DNA of 36,265 nt from Phycisphaerae bacterium (GCA_029260135.1 JAJDDV010000185.1:1-36265); one strand, 5' to 3'. Shown: positions 23,438-32,465, counted from the stretch's first letter. Numbers and translations are program-made. Notes: generated by a model not told the origin, from the letters alone.

Positions 23438-24958
23438 CTATCGCGGCGGCGTTTGCGTGCTGCGGAACCAGGCGAGCGCATCGTTGGTCAAGCCGCTCAG
23501 GCCGCTGCGGTTGAGTGTCACGACGATGTCATTCGCGCCGTCGCCGTCCAGGTCAACCACGACGATCGAGCTGATGGACGTCGCTCCGCCTGCGATCTCG
23601 TCGGGTTCGACGCCGGGGTCTGTGGTCGCGGGTGTGTCGTTGGTGAGTCCGCCGGCCTGATCGTCGATGATGAGGCGTTCGATCCACTGGTCGAAGACGG
23701 TGGGGGCTGCGAGCGCGTCGAACCAGGCAAGTCCGCCTCCGGCGGATGCGACCAGGTCGAGCTGTCCGTCGGCGTTGAGGTCGCCCAGGGCCATGGCTTC
23801 AGGGGTTCGTTCGGTGAATTCGGAGAGCGTATAGACCTGCCAAGGGATGGCACGAAGCGGCGCGGTCGTCGGACCGGCAGGCCCGCGAAGCCACTGGATG
23901 ACGCCTCCGGTGGTGGATCGGACGACGACATCGAGGACGCCGTCGCCGTCGATATCGCCGAGGTCGAGCACGTCGGCACCGGTGGCGATCTGCCCCACGA
24001 ATCCCACCTGCCAGATGGCGTCGGAGATGTGGAAGTCGTCCGGGACGTCGACGGCGGGATTGCGATACCATCGGACGTTCATGGTCTGGGCATCGGGGAA
24101 GGTCGCGACGACGTCGAGGTCTCCATCGCGATCGATGTCACCGAGAACGACGTCTTTGATGGCCGTGCCTTTGGGCATGGGGTCGATCAGGGTCTCGGCC
24201 GACCATTTTCCGTCACGAACGGATGAGGGTCCGTTGTTCGTGAAGATCAATACGTTCTGCCCGCCGCCTCCACACGCGGTGTTCCACGCCACGACAATGT
24301 CACTGTCTTGGTCGCCATCGACATCGCCGACGGCCATGCTCGTGAATCCGCCGATCTCGGGCTTGTCGACGGTGTCTCCCTGTCCGCGGAGCAGGGAGAC
24401 GTCGAGTGCGATCTCCTCCCAGGCGAGGGCCTGGAGGGCCTGAACGGGATCGGTCGGTCCCATGTAGAGCATAATCAGGCCGCGAAGACCAGTGTCGGCA
24501 TCCTCGGCATCGAGGCATGCGGCGTCTTCCACGAGGCTCTCTTTGACGAGTACGGCGATGTCCTGGCGGCCGTCCTGGTCGAAATCAGCCACTTCGAGCC
24601 CCGCGACCGCCACGGCGGGAATGCTCCCGGCGAGCGTGATGGTCTCGAAGCTGACGGCGCCGGTGGCCGTACGTCCTTGAAGGTGGACCTGGACGGGCTG
24701 CGATTGGTTCCATGCCGAGACCAGGTCGTTCAGGCCGTCGCCGTTGAGGTCGGCCGCGGTCACGAATGCGGGTCCGGCCGAGTCTTCAGCGCGCGGATCA
24801 ATCTGAATGGCGGTGAAGAAGCTGGCGGTTTGGCCGGTGTCGAGGAAGTCGCCGCCGGTGATGAGACTACTGAAATCGGTGAAGCAGCCGATCATCAGAA
24901 CGACGGTCGCCATGCTGGCCGCGAGCAACCCTATAACGCGTTTGGAGAAAAGGCTCAT
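23438..24958 (-). CDS. Exported FG-GAP/VCBS repeat protein, probable lipoprotein
   Basis: The 506-residue product has an N-terminal signal (residues 8-24) ending LMIGC, a near-standard lipobox with Cys25, so it is probably anchored outside the cytoplasm. Seven calcium-binding loops of the type DxNxDGxxD recur at regular spacing: DLNGDGLND, DFDQDGRQD, DVDGDQDSD, DIDRDGDLD, DIDGDGVLD, DLNADGQLD and DLDGDGAND. Each is followed by a strand such as VVATFPDAQ or LVASAGGG. Seven repeats suit a closed seven-blade beta propeller as in integrin-like FG-GAP proteins. Function is probably binding or adhesion at the cell surface. No enzymatic domain is present. The ribosome site is weak. Confidence 0.88.
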   Translation of the reverse strand: MSLFSKRVIGLLAASMATVVLMIGCFTDFSSLITGGDFLDTGQTASFFTAIQIDPRAEDSAGPAFVTAADLNGDGLNDLVSAWNQSQPVQVHLQGRTATGAVSFETITLAGSIPAVAVAGLEVADFDQDGRQDIAVLVKESLVEDAACLDAEDADTGLRGLIMLYMGPTDPVQALQALAWEEIALDVSLLRGQGDTVDKPEIGGFTSMAVGDVDGDQDSDIVVAWNTACGGGGQNVLIFTNNGPSSVRDGKWSAETLIDPMPKGTAIKDVVLGDIDRDGDLDVVATFPDAQTMNVRWYRNPAVDVPDDFHISDAIWQVGFVGQIATGADVLDLGDIDGDGVLDVVVRSTTGGVIQWLRGPAGPTTAPLRAIPWQVYTLSEFTERTPEAMALGDLNADGQLDLVASAGGGLAWFDALAAPTVFDQWIERLIIDDQAGGLTNDTPATTDPGVEPDEIAGGATSISSIVVVDLDGDGANDIVVTLNRSGLSGLTNDALAWFRSTQTPPR

Positions 24959-25274
24959 CGACTGCTCTCTGATCGTGGTCTCATGGTTCTCAACGCCCGC
25001 CGGTCACGTCGAGCGCGACCGTCGCCGCGCGTGGTGACGGCAGAACGCGGCTCGTGCCACCCCTGCTTGCAGGCACACCTGTGGTTTCCATACCGCGTCG
25101 ACGAACGGCGGGCACCGCGGTCGGCATGTCCGTTCGCGAAGCGACTCTGTCAAACGTCGTTATCGGCTCATCGACGCGGCGTCTTTTGCTGCGGGAGCCC
25201 GGGGCGGGTCTTACGGGGTCGTCCGATAAGAGATGGGCACTGTTGTGGCAGAACAGGGGTGCAGGGAGCGGAAC
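24959..25274. other. 316-bp spacer upstream of the FG-GAP gene; no gene seen
   Basis: Between two minus-strand genes. An inverted pair TTATCGG (about 25161-25167) and CCGATAA (about 25226-25232) is present. No promoter boxes or ribosome-associated frame could be supported. Confidence 0.4.
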
Positions 25275-26885
25275 TTAGCGGGACCGGATGGCCATCATGG
25301 TGATGTCGTCGCTTTGCTCGGCGCCGTCTGCGAATCGGGCGACCTGTTTTCGAATCTGGGTGACGACGGGTTTGGGGTTTTGCTCGCTCAGCTCGGCCAG
25401 TGCGTCATAAAGGCGCTGGGCGCCGTACATGTCACTGTCGCGGTTCATGGCCTCGATGACGCCGTCTGTATAGCAGAAGAGCAGGAAGGGGTCGGTGCCG
25501 AGCTCGACGGTTGTGGAAGCGAACTCCGCGTCCTCCACGACGCCGAGCGGATAGCCGGAATCGGTCGAGAGTTCTTGTGGTGTGTCTTGCGAGGGCCGCA
25601 GGAGAATCGGCGGGTGATGACCGGCGCTGGCGAACTCGATGCGGCCGGTGGCGGGATCGATGAGCGCGAGCAGGCAGGTGATAAACTTGGAGACGTCGGT
25701 GTTGCGGCAGATCAGGCGGTTCCATCGTCGCAGGAGCTTGGCGGGTTCAAGGGACTCTGCGATGGTGGCGTGTACGGCGGCCTGCAAGTTGGCCATAAGA
25801 AAGGCGGCGGCGACGCCCTCGCCGGTGACGTCGGCGATCAGGAACCACACACGGCCGTCGGGCATCTCGATGACATCGTAATAATCTCCACTGACACGAT
25901 TACCTGGATCGTTCAGGGCGGCGATTTTGAAGTCGGTCTGGTTGGGTAGCTCCGTGGGGAAGAGACCTGACTGAATCGTTCGGGCGAGGTCGATGTCGTG
26001 GTTGAGGCGGATCATCTGTTTCTGATCGTCGACGAGACGGGCGTTGATCAACCCGATGCTGACTTGCTGGGCGATTCCGGCGAGGAAATCAATATCCTCG
26101 TTGGTGTACGTGGTCGACGTGCTGACGCGGTCGCCATAGACGACGCCAAGTGTTTCGTCTTTGTGGATCAGCGGGACGCACATGGCGGAGCGGATCCCCT
26201 GCTGCACCATGCTGACGGTCGGATCGGTGGTGCCGCCGTCTTCAGTGAAGATGGCTCGCTCGCGGTGGTCAAGCGCTCGCGTGAGAAGCGTGCGGCTTAC
26301 GGTGATCTCGCCTTCGGATCCGCGCAGATTTCGAACAACGGGCCAGTCGAGCACGCGTCCGCTTCGACGGCGGATGCCTATGGCCCCGCGCTCGAAGTGG
26401 AGGGTTTCGGCGCAGATGTCCATCGCGTTTTCGAGCAACTGCTCCTGGCTTTGGAGCGTCACGAGGCGACCGCTGAGCTCGTAGATCATCTCCAGACGCT
26501 TCTGTGACAGTGCCAGTCGCTGGTCGCCTGTGACGTAGTGCGTCCCGTGTGAGGCGGTTTCGTCCTCGGCGACGACGACCGAACCGGACATCGAGGCTTC
26601 CGCGTCGCGAAACACAATGGCTGACGCGCCTACGTGCGCTTCATCGCCGTCTTTTAGGATCTTCGAGGTGCACGGAAGGTCGTTGACGAGTGTGCCGTTC
26701 TTGCTGCCGAGGTCTTCGATCAAGTATCCTCTCGGCGTTTGTGAGATCCGCGCGTGCTGTCGCGACGCACTGGGATCGGACAGGGGAACGTCGCAGTTCT
26801 CATCGCGGCCGAGGACGAGCGGTGTCGTGCCGAGCTTCATTCGGGTCGTTTGGCCATCGGCCATCGTTATGATCAGGTCCGCCAT
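25275..26885 (-). CDS. FHA-GAF-PP2C (SpoIIE/RsbU-type) serine phosphatase
   Basis: A cytoplasmic signalling protein of 536 residues. FHA domain at about 1-95, which binds phosphothreonine: GRDENCDVPLSD, SRQHARI (Ser41, Arg42, His44), DLGSKNGTLVN. GAF domain at about 130-290, which senses a small ligand (LENAMDICAETLHFERGAI, SAMCVPLIHKDETLGVVYGD). SpoIIE/RsbU-type PP2C phosphatase at about 310-536, with metal-binding aspartates in VSGDYYDV, ADVTGEG, CYTDGVIEAM and EQSDDITMM. RsbU-type enzymes dephosphorylate anti-sigma-factor antagonists, so it may feed into a partner-switching stress pathway; no such partner genes are in the window. The start has GGAG about ten bases upstream. Confidence 0.93.
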   Translation of the reverse strand: MADLIITMADGQTTRMKLGTTPLVLGRDENCDVPLSDPSASRQHARISQTPRGYLIEDLGSKNGTLVNDLPCTSKILKDGDEAHVGASAIVFRDAEASMSGSVVVAEDETASHGTHYVTGDQRLALSQKRLEMIYELSGRLVTLQSQEQLLENAMDICAETLHFERGAIGIRRRSGRVLDWPVVRNLRGSEGEITVSRTLLTRALDHRERAIFTEDGGTTDPTVSMVQQGIRSAMCVPLIHKDETLGVVYGDRVSTSTTYTNEDIDFLAGIAQQVSIGLINARLVDDQKQMIRLNHDIDLARTIQSGLFPTELPNQTDFKIAALNDPGNRVSGDYYDVIEMPDGRVWFLIADVTGEGVAAAFLMANLQAAVHATIAESLEPAKLLRRWNRLICRNTDVSKFITCLLALIDPATGRIEFASAGHHPPILLRPSQDTPQELSTDSGYPLGVVEDAEFASTTVELGTDPFLLFCYTDGVIEAMNRDSDMYGAQRLYDALAELSEQNPKPVVTQIRKQVARFADGAEQSDDITMMAIRSR

Positions 26886-27010
26886 CGGTCAGCGCTCCGA
26901 CTCTCTCGTGGTGTCGGTATGGTACCCAACACCGGGACGGTGCGGAAGGTGCATTTCGTTAGGGTCCCGCGAAGGGAACCCGACCGAACGTGGGTGGTGT
27001 CCAGTGTGAG

Positions 27011-27304
27011 CTAGGGCTTGGCGTCGCAATCGCACACGAGGTGGCCGCAGCCGGGGCAGCCCTGACCGTATTTGGCCTCCAGGACGCTGGTGAGATTGAC
27101 GTTGTTGATGTTCGCCAAGGTGACGAGCCAGGCGACGACGTCGGCAAACTCCGCCTCTTTTTGTTCCTGGGTTCCCTCGCGAAGGGCGGAGGCCAACTCG
27201 CCAATTTCCTCGCAGAGCCACAGGAACGTGGCGGGCGTGCCGCGCTCGCGATCCCGATCGCTGTACATCTTCTCGATCAGTGCTTGAAGATCATCCAAGG
27301 TCAT
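27011..27304 (-). CDS. MazG-like nucleotide pyrophosphohydrolase with C-terminal Cys cluster
   Basis: A 97-residue all-alpha NTP pyrophosphohydrolase-like protein. The metal-binding residues are present: EEIGE (Glu32, Glu33, Glu36) and EFAD (Glu52, Asp55), followed by VVAWLVTLANINNVNLTSVL, the expected helix pair. Such enzymes hydrolyse nucleoside triphosphates to monophosphates and often clear abnormal nucleotides. The tail CPGCGHLVCDC (Cys83, 86, 91, 93 with His88) looks like a small zinc knuckle and is not part of the core domain. It lies 125 bases upstream of the phosphatase gene and 59 bases after the epimerase gene on the same strand. Ribosome site weak. Confidence 0.88.
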   Translation of the reverse strand: MTLDDLQALIEKMYSDRDRERGTPATFLWLCEEIGELASALREGTQEQKEAEFADVVAWLVTLANINNVNLTSVLEAKYGQGCPGCGHLVCDCDAKP

Positions 27305-27363
27305 GTCGCGGCTCGCTCGATGAGGGTGGGTCGACCCGGGTTCCGTCTACCGGCCTGTGGAGG

Positions 27364-28305
27364 TCATGACGACGAGATTGAGCTGTAGTAGTCAATCGCG
27401 CGTCGAAGGCCCTCCTCAAAAGAGACCTGTGGTTCGAAGCCCAGCAGTTTTTCGGCCAATGTCACGTCGGCACAGGAGTGGACGACGTCTCCCGCGCGGC
27501 GCGGGACGTATTGCGGCTTCACGTCGGTCTTGAGGCTTCGATTGATCGCGTCGACCACTTGGTTGACGCTGATCTGGTCGCCACAGGCGACGTTGACCGC
27601 CTCGCCGCGGGTCGTTTTTGCGTTCATCGCGAGGAGGTTGCCGTGTACGACGTTGTCGATGAAGGTGAAATCTCGTGTTTGCTCGCCGTCGCCGTAGACC
27701 GTCGGTGCCTCACCGCGGAGGATGGCCGTGACGAACGCCGGAATCGCGGCGGCGTAGGTACTCTTGGGGTCTTGCCTGGGGCCGAAGACGTTGAAGTAGC
27801 GCAGCGAGATGGTCTCGAGGCCGTAACACTGGAAGAACGCCCGGGCGTAACGCTCGCCCATGTACTTTTGGACGGCGTAGGGGCTGAGCGGGTCGGGTTT
27901 GAGGTCCTCATGCTTTGGGGAGACTTCGCAGTCGCCGTAGGCGGAGCTGCTCGCGGCATAGATCACCCGCTTGACCTTCCGTTCCACTGCGGCCTGGAAG
28001 ACGTTGAAGGTGCCGTTGATGTTCGCGTCGTGGCTGGGGACGGGATCGTCGACCGATTTCGGAACGGAAGGAATGGCGGCCTGGTGGAAGACGAACTCGA
28101 CGTCGCGACAGGCGTCGGCGCACGTTTTCGGGTCGCACATATTCCCTTCGATGAGTTCGAACCGCTCGCGGAGGTGTTCGAGATTCTGTCTGCGTCCCGA
28201 GGAGAAATCGTCGAGCACGCGTACCTGATGGCTTTGTTCGACCAGTCGGGTCGTCAAGTGCGACCCGATGAACCCTGCCCCGCCTGTCACAAGTATCTTC
28301 GCCAT
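27364..28305 (-). CDS. NAD-dependent nucleotide-sugar epimerase (UDP-hexose 4-epimerase type)
   Basis: Extended short-chain dehydrogenase that inverts or rearranges the sugar of a nucleotide sugar using bound NAD. ATG 28305 begins MAKILVTGGAGFIGSH, with the GGAGFIG dinucleotide motif at residues 8-14; the longer frame to 28650 is antisense to the next gene. The catalytic SSSAYG and Tyr143-xxx-Lys147 (PYAVQK) are present, as are RYFNVFGPRQDP and GDGEQTRDFTFIDN. The block SVPKSVDDPVPSHDANINGT resembles UDP-GlcNAc 4-epimerases of the WbpP group, so UDP-GlcNAc/GalNAc is a reasonable substrate guess. 313 residues is normal length. Likely feeds polysaccharide or glycan synthesis. Confidence 0.92.
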   Translation of the reverse strand: MAKILVTGGAGFIGSHLTTRLVEQSHQVRVLDDFSSGRRQNLEHLRERFELIEGNMCDPKTCADACRDVEFVFHQAAIPSVPKSVDDPVPSHDANINGTFNVFQAAVERKVKRVIYAASSSAYGDCEVSPKHEDLKPDPLSPYAVQKYMGERYARAFFQCYGLETISLRYFNVFGPRQDPKSTYAAAIPAFVTAILRGEAPTVYGDGEQTRDFTFIDNVVHGNLLAMNAKTTRGEAVNVACGDQISVNQVVDAINRSLKTDVKPQYVPRRAGDVVHSCADVTLAEKLLGFEPQVSFEEGLRRAIDYYSSISSS

Positions 28306-28319
28306 GTTGGATCTTGTAT

Positions 28320-28332
28320 CGGCGAATCGCCG
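28320..28332. promoter_or_regulatory. 13-bp palindrome upstream of the epimerase gene
   Basis: CGGCGA-A-TCGCCG, a perfect inverted repeat fifteen bases upstream of the epimerase start. It could be an operator or a short hairpin in the leader. The minus strand nearby has TTGCAC and GATACA fifteen bases apart, a weak promoter pair. Confidence 0.35.
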
Positions 28333-28374
28333 GCAGTGCAAAAAATAAGAGGGTTCCGAGCGGTTCCCGCCCGG

Positions 28375-28404
28375 TTGACGTTGCCCGACAACCCTGGATA
28401 CACT
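28375..28404 (+). promoter_or_regulatory. Sigma-70-type promoter for the small lipoprotein gene
   Basis: TTGACG (28375-28380), 18-base spacer, TACACT (28399-28404), in the 151-bp divergent spacer. It predicts a leader of about 45 bases before ATG 28457. Confidence 0.5.
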
Positions 28405-28456
28405 GCCTTCTCGGCGCGGGGAACCGCGTACTGGGACGCCATCCAAAACCCCTGTA

Positions 28457-28993
28457 ATGATGCGAATAACACTGATCCTACTTTCCGCGGTCGCAGCGAT
28501 CCAGGTCGCGGGTTGCGCGACGCCACCTCGGGTCGCCGACGACGTGGCAAAGCGGCAGGTGCTCGCGCTGGTGATGCCGAGCCGGATCGAGATTGTCGAG
28601 CCTTTCACCCGTGTGGCGAGTTTCGACGGCGATCCGGTGCCTGATGGCATCGAACTGATCGTCCGGGCGGTGAACGTCCTTGACGACGACGGTCTGATGC
28701 TGGCCGGGCGTATTCGCGTCGAGCTATTCGAGCACGTCGCCGCGAGCGGGATTCACCGGGGCAAGCGTCTGGATTCCTGGGAGGTCGAGCTTTCCACGAC
28801 GGATCAGCAGAAGTCGTATTGGAATCGTATGACGCAGATGTACGAATTCCGCCTGGGCGTCAATCCTTCGCACTTGACCGTGGCAAACACGTATGTGCTG
28901 GCGGTCACCTATCTCTCTCCACTGGGCGAACGCCTGGGTGACGAGTTCGTCATCAGCGACGAGTTCCTGGCCGAGCCGCTCGGGAGCCGCTGA
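28457..28993 (+). CDS. Small lipoprotein of unknown function
   Basis: A 178-residue product with a clear lipoprotein signal: hydrophobic residues 4-17 and lipobox VAGC with Cys20. The mature part has alternating hydrophobic strands (GIELIVRAVNVLDDDGLMLAGRIRVELFEHV, shown here in part: GRIRVELFEHV) and a central basic-aromatic segment (QQKSYWNRMTQMYEFRLGV), so it is probably a single beta-rich domain. No family recognised. Two Met codons in tandem (28457, 28460) leave the exact start open, and no good ribosome site is visible. The fused membrane/spermidine-synthase-like gene follows after 142 bases on the same strand. Confidence 0.75.
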   Translation: MMRITLILLSAVAAIQVAGCATPPRVADDVAKRQVLALVMPSRIEIVEPFTRVASFDGDPVPDGIELIVRAVNVLDDDGLMLAGRIRVELFEHVAASGIHRGKRLDSWEVELSTTDQQKSYWNRMTQMYEFRLGVNPSHLTVANTYVLAVTYLSPLGERLGDEFVISDEFLAEPLGSR

Positions 28994-29135
28994 GCGTCTG
29001 AATACGGTTCCACCCGCCGCACGGGGGGCCGCCGCTCCCGATAACATCCATGTCTCCGATGCGTCTACCCTGTCCAATCTCGTTTATGGGGAGGTCTTCC
29101 TGACTGTCCGATCATGGCGGAAAGGAGATCGCCCA

Positions 29136-31478
29136 TTGGCTAGCTCGACCTACGCACCGAGTCATCGGCATGAATTCCGTTCGTCCGCCGCGGACCCGTC
29201 GCCGAGATCGGTTCCCGCCATCACGACACAACGTGCGGGGGGCGGTGGGGCGGCGCTGTGCTTCACGGCGACGCTGTTCATCAGCGCGGCCCTTCTGTTT
29301 CTCGTCCAACCCATGATCGGCAAGATGATTCTGCCGCTGCTGGGCGGCACGCCGGCGGTTTGGAACGCCTGTATGCTCTTTTTCCAGGCGGCGCTGCTCG
29401 GGGGATATGCCTACGCTCATTTAACGACGTCGTGGCTCGGAGTTCGACGTCAGGCGGTGATGCACCTGGCGGTGTTACTTGTGCCGCTGATGGTGTTACC
29501 GATCGTGGTCGGTCGGGGAACGCCACCGCCGGCCGACGCCAACCCGGTTCTGTGGCTGCTTCTGTGTTTGGCGGTAACGGTGGGCTTGCCATTCTTCGTC
29601 GTGTCGACGACCGGTCCGCTCCTTCAGCGATGGTTTGCCGATACGGGCCATCCCTCCGCGAGCGACCCGTTCTTCCTCTACGCCGCCAGCAATGTCGGGA
29701 GCCTCTTGGCGCTGTTGGGCTATCCGCTCGTCATGGAGCGAGCGCTTGTACTGGCGGATCAAAGCCACGTCTGGGCCTACGGTTACGGCCTGTTGGTGAT
29801 CTTGATCGGTCTCTGTGCGGTCTTAATGTGGCGTTCGAATCCAAACACCCGGGCGGTTTCGGAAAGGATGGCGGGATCCGACGGTTTCGGCGATCCTTCG
29901 TCCGGTCGAACCGTCGCAGCGCCTACGGTGGGGCGCCGGATGTGGTGGGTCTTCGCTGCATTTGTTCCATCAAGCCTGATGCTCGGCGTGACAGCTCATG
30001 TCACCAGCAATCTCGCACCGGTCCCGCTTCTGTGGGTCCTTCCGCTGGCGATCTACCTTCTGACGTTCGTTTTCGTGTTTGCCCGAAGCCGTCCGATCCC
30101 CCATTCGTGGATGGTGCGTGCGTTGCCGTTCCTGCTGCCGCCACTCGCCGTCATGACCTTTCTGGAACTTCCGAGCATGGCCTGGATTGCCGTCGTCGTT
30201 CACCTGGTCGGGTTCTTCGTGGCGGCCATGGTCTGCCACGGAGAATTGGCGAACAGCCGCCCGACGGCCAGGCACCTGACGGAGTTCTACTTGTGGATGT
30301 CGACCGGCGGCGTTCTGGGCGGCGTCTTCAACGCTCTGGTCGCACCGCTGGTGTTCGACACGATCGCCGAGTACCCGCTGGCGATCATGCTGACGTGCAT
30401 GTTTCTGCCGACTTTGGTCGCCGGAAAGTCAACGGTTCGCGATCGTCGCCGCGACTGGCTGTTTCCGCTTGGGCTCGGCGTCGTTTCGGCGCTCATCCTC
30501 GCCGTGATCCGGACGGCGAACTGGGGTGAGAGTCTCGGACTGCGTTTTATCGTGTTCGGTCTGCTCGCGGTGTTTTGTTTCAGCTTCAAAGATCGACCGG
30601 TTCGTTTTACGCTGGGGATGGGCGTCTTTCTCTTGACCGTTAGTGCGTACTGCGCGTTCCACCGGGGTAGCGAGCTCCACGCCAGCCGGAATTTCTTCGG
30701 GGTAAAGCGTGTCGTTGTCGATTCGACGGGGGCGTTTCGCGTGCTGATCCACGGCAATACAACGCACGGCAAGCAGTTCATCGACCCGAAACGGAGCACG
30801 GAACCGCTGACCTATTATCACCGAACCGGACCGCTCGGTGACATATTCGCGGCATTCTCCGGTGAAGCGGCAAAGGTCCGGGTGGGTGCCGTCGGGCTGG
30901 GAACTGGATCGATCGCGAGCTATATCAATCCGGGGCAGACCGTCAGGATTTACGAGATCGATCCCGACGTCGAGCGGATCGCGCGCGATCCAAGGTACTT
31001 CAGCTATCTGGCGCAGTGCGCGGGCGATTGGGACGTCGTTCTGGGCGACGGCCGCAACAGCCTGGTCGACGAACCGGACGGCCACTTCGGCCTCATCGTC
31101 CTCGATGCCTTCAGCTCAGACTCGATTCCGACGCATCTTTTGACACGCGAGGCGATCCAGCTCTATCTGACGAAGCTGGAGGACGACGGCTTGCTGGCGT
31201 TCCACATCTCGAATCGATACCTCCACCTGGAACCGCTCCTGGCCAGCCTGGCGGAGGACGCGGGGCTTCACGGTCTCATCCGAGCAGACATGAAGACCAG
31301 CAAGGAAGACAACGCCGACGGAAAGACCGCGGCGATATATGTTGCGATGGCACGGCGTGAGCGCGATCTCGGGCCGCTCGCGGGGAATGAGGAATGGAAG
31401 ACGCTTGACGCCGTCGCCGACACCCCGGTCTGGACGGACCAGTACACGAGCCTGCTGAGCTTCGTTCACTGGCGCTGA
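29136..31478 (+). CDS. Fused multi-pass membrane / spermidine-synthase-like protein
   Basis: I place the start at TTG 29136: AAAGGAG (29121-29127) lies eight bases upstream, and the frame further upstream only shadows the lipoprotein gene. The 780-residue product has a polar N-terminus, about a dozen membrane segments in residues 40-520 (CFTATLFISAALLFLVQPM is the first), and a soluble C-terminal methyltransferase-fold domain. That domain has AVGLGTGSIASY, YEIDPDVERIA, VVLGDGRNSL and LDAFSSDSIPTHLLT, the pattern of spermidine-synthase-like proteins; HGNTTHGKQ before it is also typical of this fusion family. Polyamine synthase activity has not been shown for such fusions to my knowledge, so substrate and role stay open. 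Confidence 0.88.
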   Translation: MASSTYAPSHRHEFRSSAADPSPRSVPAITTQRAGGGGAALCFTATLFISAALLFLVQPMIGKMILPLLGGTPAVWNACMLFFQAALLGGYAYAHLTTSWLGVRRQAVMHLAVLLVPLMVLPIVVGRGTPPPADANPVLWLLLCLAVTVGLPFFVVSTTGPLLQRWFADTGHPSASDPFFLYAASNVGSLLALLGYPLVMERALVLADQSHVWAYGYGLLVILIGLCAVLMWRSNPNTRAVSERMAGSDGFGDPSSGRTVAAPTVGRRMWWVFAAFVPSSLMLGVTAHVTSNLAPVPLLWVLPLAIYLLTFVFVFARSRPIPHSWMVRALPFLLPPLAVMTFLELPSMAWIAVVVHLVGFFVAAMVCHGELANSRPTARHLTEFYLWMSTGGVLGGVFNALVAPLVFDTIAEYPLAIMLTCMFLPTLVAGKSTVRDRRRDWLFPLGLGVVSALILAVIRTANWGESLGLRFIVFGLLAVFCFSFKDRPVRFTLGMGVFLLTVSAYCAFHRGSELHASRNFFGVKRVVVDSTGAFRVLIHGNTTHGKQFIDPKRSTEPLTYYHRTGPLGDIFAAFSGEAAKVRVGAVGLGTGSIASYINPGQTVRIYEIDPDVERIARDPRYFSYLAQCAGDWDVVLGDGRNSLVDEPDGHFGLIVLDAFSSDSIPTHLLTREAIQLYLTKLEDDGLLAFHISNRYLHLEPLLASLAEDAGLHGLIRADMKTSKEDNADGKTAAIYVAMARRERDLGPLAGNEEWKTLDAVADTPVWTDQYTSLLSFVHWR

Positions 31479-31493
31479 CGGAGCGGATGGGGC

Positions 31494-31772
31494 TTATGGC
31501 GGTGTGTTTGTCGGTGTCTGGTTGCTGACGTTGGTGAACGTGGTGTTCATGCTCGCGGCCATCGCGGAGATCGCGACGACGGCGATCAGAGCGATCAGCG
31601 ACAGGAGGACCGCGTATTCGACCTGAGAGGCTCCCCGATCAGCCCACAGCAGCCTCCTTCGTTTCTGAGGCTGTTTGCGACGGGATACCCCACGATCCGC
31701 GGAGCATTCCGGTCGAGGGACGGGTTTCGTGTCGGCAGGTGCCGATTCGTGTTCGCAGTGATGTAGGCCCAA
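31494..31772 (-). CDS. Flp-family type IVb pilin
   Basis: Small pilin of the Flp/Tad type. The mature part begins after Gly47: ASQVEY, with Glu and Tyr at positions +5 and +6 as in Flp pilins, then one hydrophobic helix (AVLLSLIALIAVVAISAM) and a short polar tail (NTTFTNVSNQTPTNTPP). A prepilin peptidase would cut at Gly47. The start is uncertain: the frame opens with a TTG at 31772, giving a leader of 47 residues that is longer than usual, and no clear ATG or GTG lies closer. No other tad genes are in the window. It converges on the fused membrane gene with a 15-base gap. Confidence 0.75.
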   Translation of the reverse strand: MGLHHCEHESAPADTKPVPRPECSADRGVSRRKQPQKRRRLLWADRGASQVEYAVLLSLIALIAVVAISAMAASMNTTFTNVSNQTPTNTPP

Positions 31773-32093
31773 CAGTCCAGCCTTCCGTGCGGCGAAGTAC
31801 AGCGTCGGAGGCGGAGGTCGCAGGGTGTTCGCAGGGCGTCACCCGCCCCTCTCCGCGGCCCCGATGCTCTCTCGATATGAAAACGTACGATTTGTGCCTG
31901 AGGCCAGCAAACGTCATGGCGCCACGCCATTATGGGGCCTGTGATTTTGGCGTTACACGCCGAAATCGGCAGGATCACCGCCGGGCGGCGGTCCGATCAA
32001 TACAGAGGACGCTTTGGCAGGGCGATCCGCCGCGGTACAATGCCCGCGGATCTTGATACGCTTCAACCGACGGTTCAAGGAGGAAGGTGTAGC
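31773..32093. other. 321-bp spacer between divergent pilin and DUF2007 genes
   Basis: No gene supported. The right part holds the promoter pair at 32014-32041. The frame of the DUF2007 protein is open back to 31932, but the strong ribosome site at 32077-32083 fixes the start at 32094. Confidence 0.5.
32014..32041 (+). promoter_or_regulatory. Sigma-70-type promoter for the DUF2007 gene
   Basis: TTGGCA (32014-32019), 16-base spacer, TACAAT (32036-32041). Leader of about 46 bases, including AAGGAGG upstream of ATG 32094. Confidence 0.55.
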
Positions 32094-32465
32094 ATGGTCA
32101 ACGAACCAGTCTGCGTACGTCATGCCGATACGGTGGAAGAGGCGGGTCTCATCGTCGCGTGGCTGGAAGAGCAGGGTCTTGAAGCCACGATTATCGGGCA
32201 GGACAGCCCCGGTGTGGTGGCGTTCGGCGTTACGGATCGAGAGGGCGTGGCGGTTTGCGTTGCCGACGCCGAGATGGCCGAGCGAGCGAGGTCCTTGCTC
32301 GAGCTGCACGACGCCGAGCCCAAGGACGGGATGCCTGGAACGTTCCTCGACGTCACCTGCGAAGATTGCGGGGAGGTCTGCTCGTACTCCGACGAGCTTC
32401 GCGGAACGGTCCAGGAATGTACTGCCTGCGGGGCCTATGTGGATGTCGGCATCGGTGAGGAATGA
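32094..32465 (+). CDS. DUF2007-type protein with C-terminal zinc ribbon
   Basis: ATG 32094 follows an AAGGAGG ribosome site by about ten bases. The 123-residue product starts with a DUF2007 domain (about 5-70), a small alpha/beta fold suspected of signalling: VCVRHADTVEEAGLIVAWLE, GLEATIIGQDSP and VAVCVADAEMAERARSLL. The C-terminal ~35 residues are a zinc ribbon with Cys89/Cys92 and Cys109/Cys112 (CEDCGE and CTACGA). It is soluble. Partners and function are unknown. Transcribed alone, converging with the dockerin-like gene after 94 bases. Confidence 0.85.
   Translation: MVNEPVCVRHADTVEEAGLIVAWLEEQGLEATIIGQDSPGVVAFGVTDREGVAVCVADAEMAERARSLLELHDAEPKDGMPGTFLDVTCEDCGEVCSYSDELRGTVQECTACGAYVDVGIGEE

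Noticed and set aside
28306..28650. N-terminal extension of the epimerase
   Set aside because: The extension is antisense to the small lipoprotein gene, and the NAD-binding motif starts right after ATG 28305 as usual for the family.
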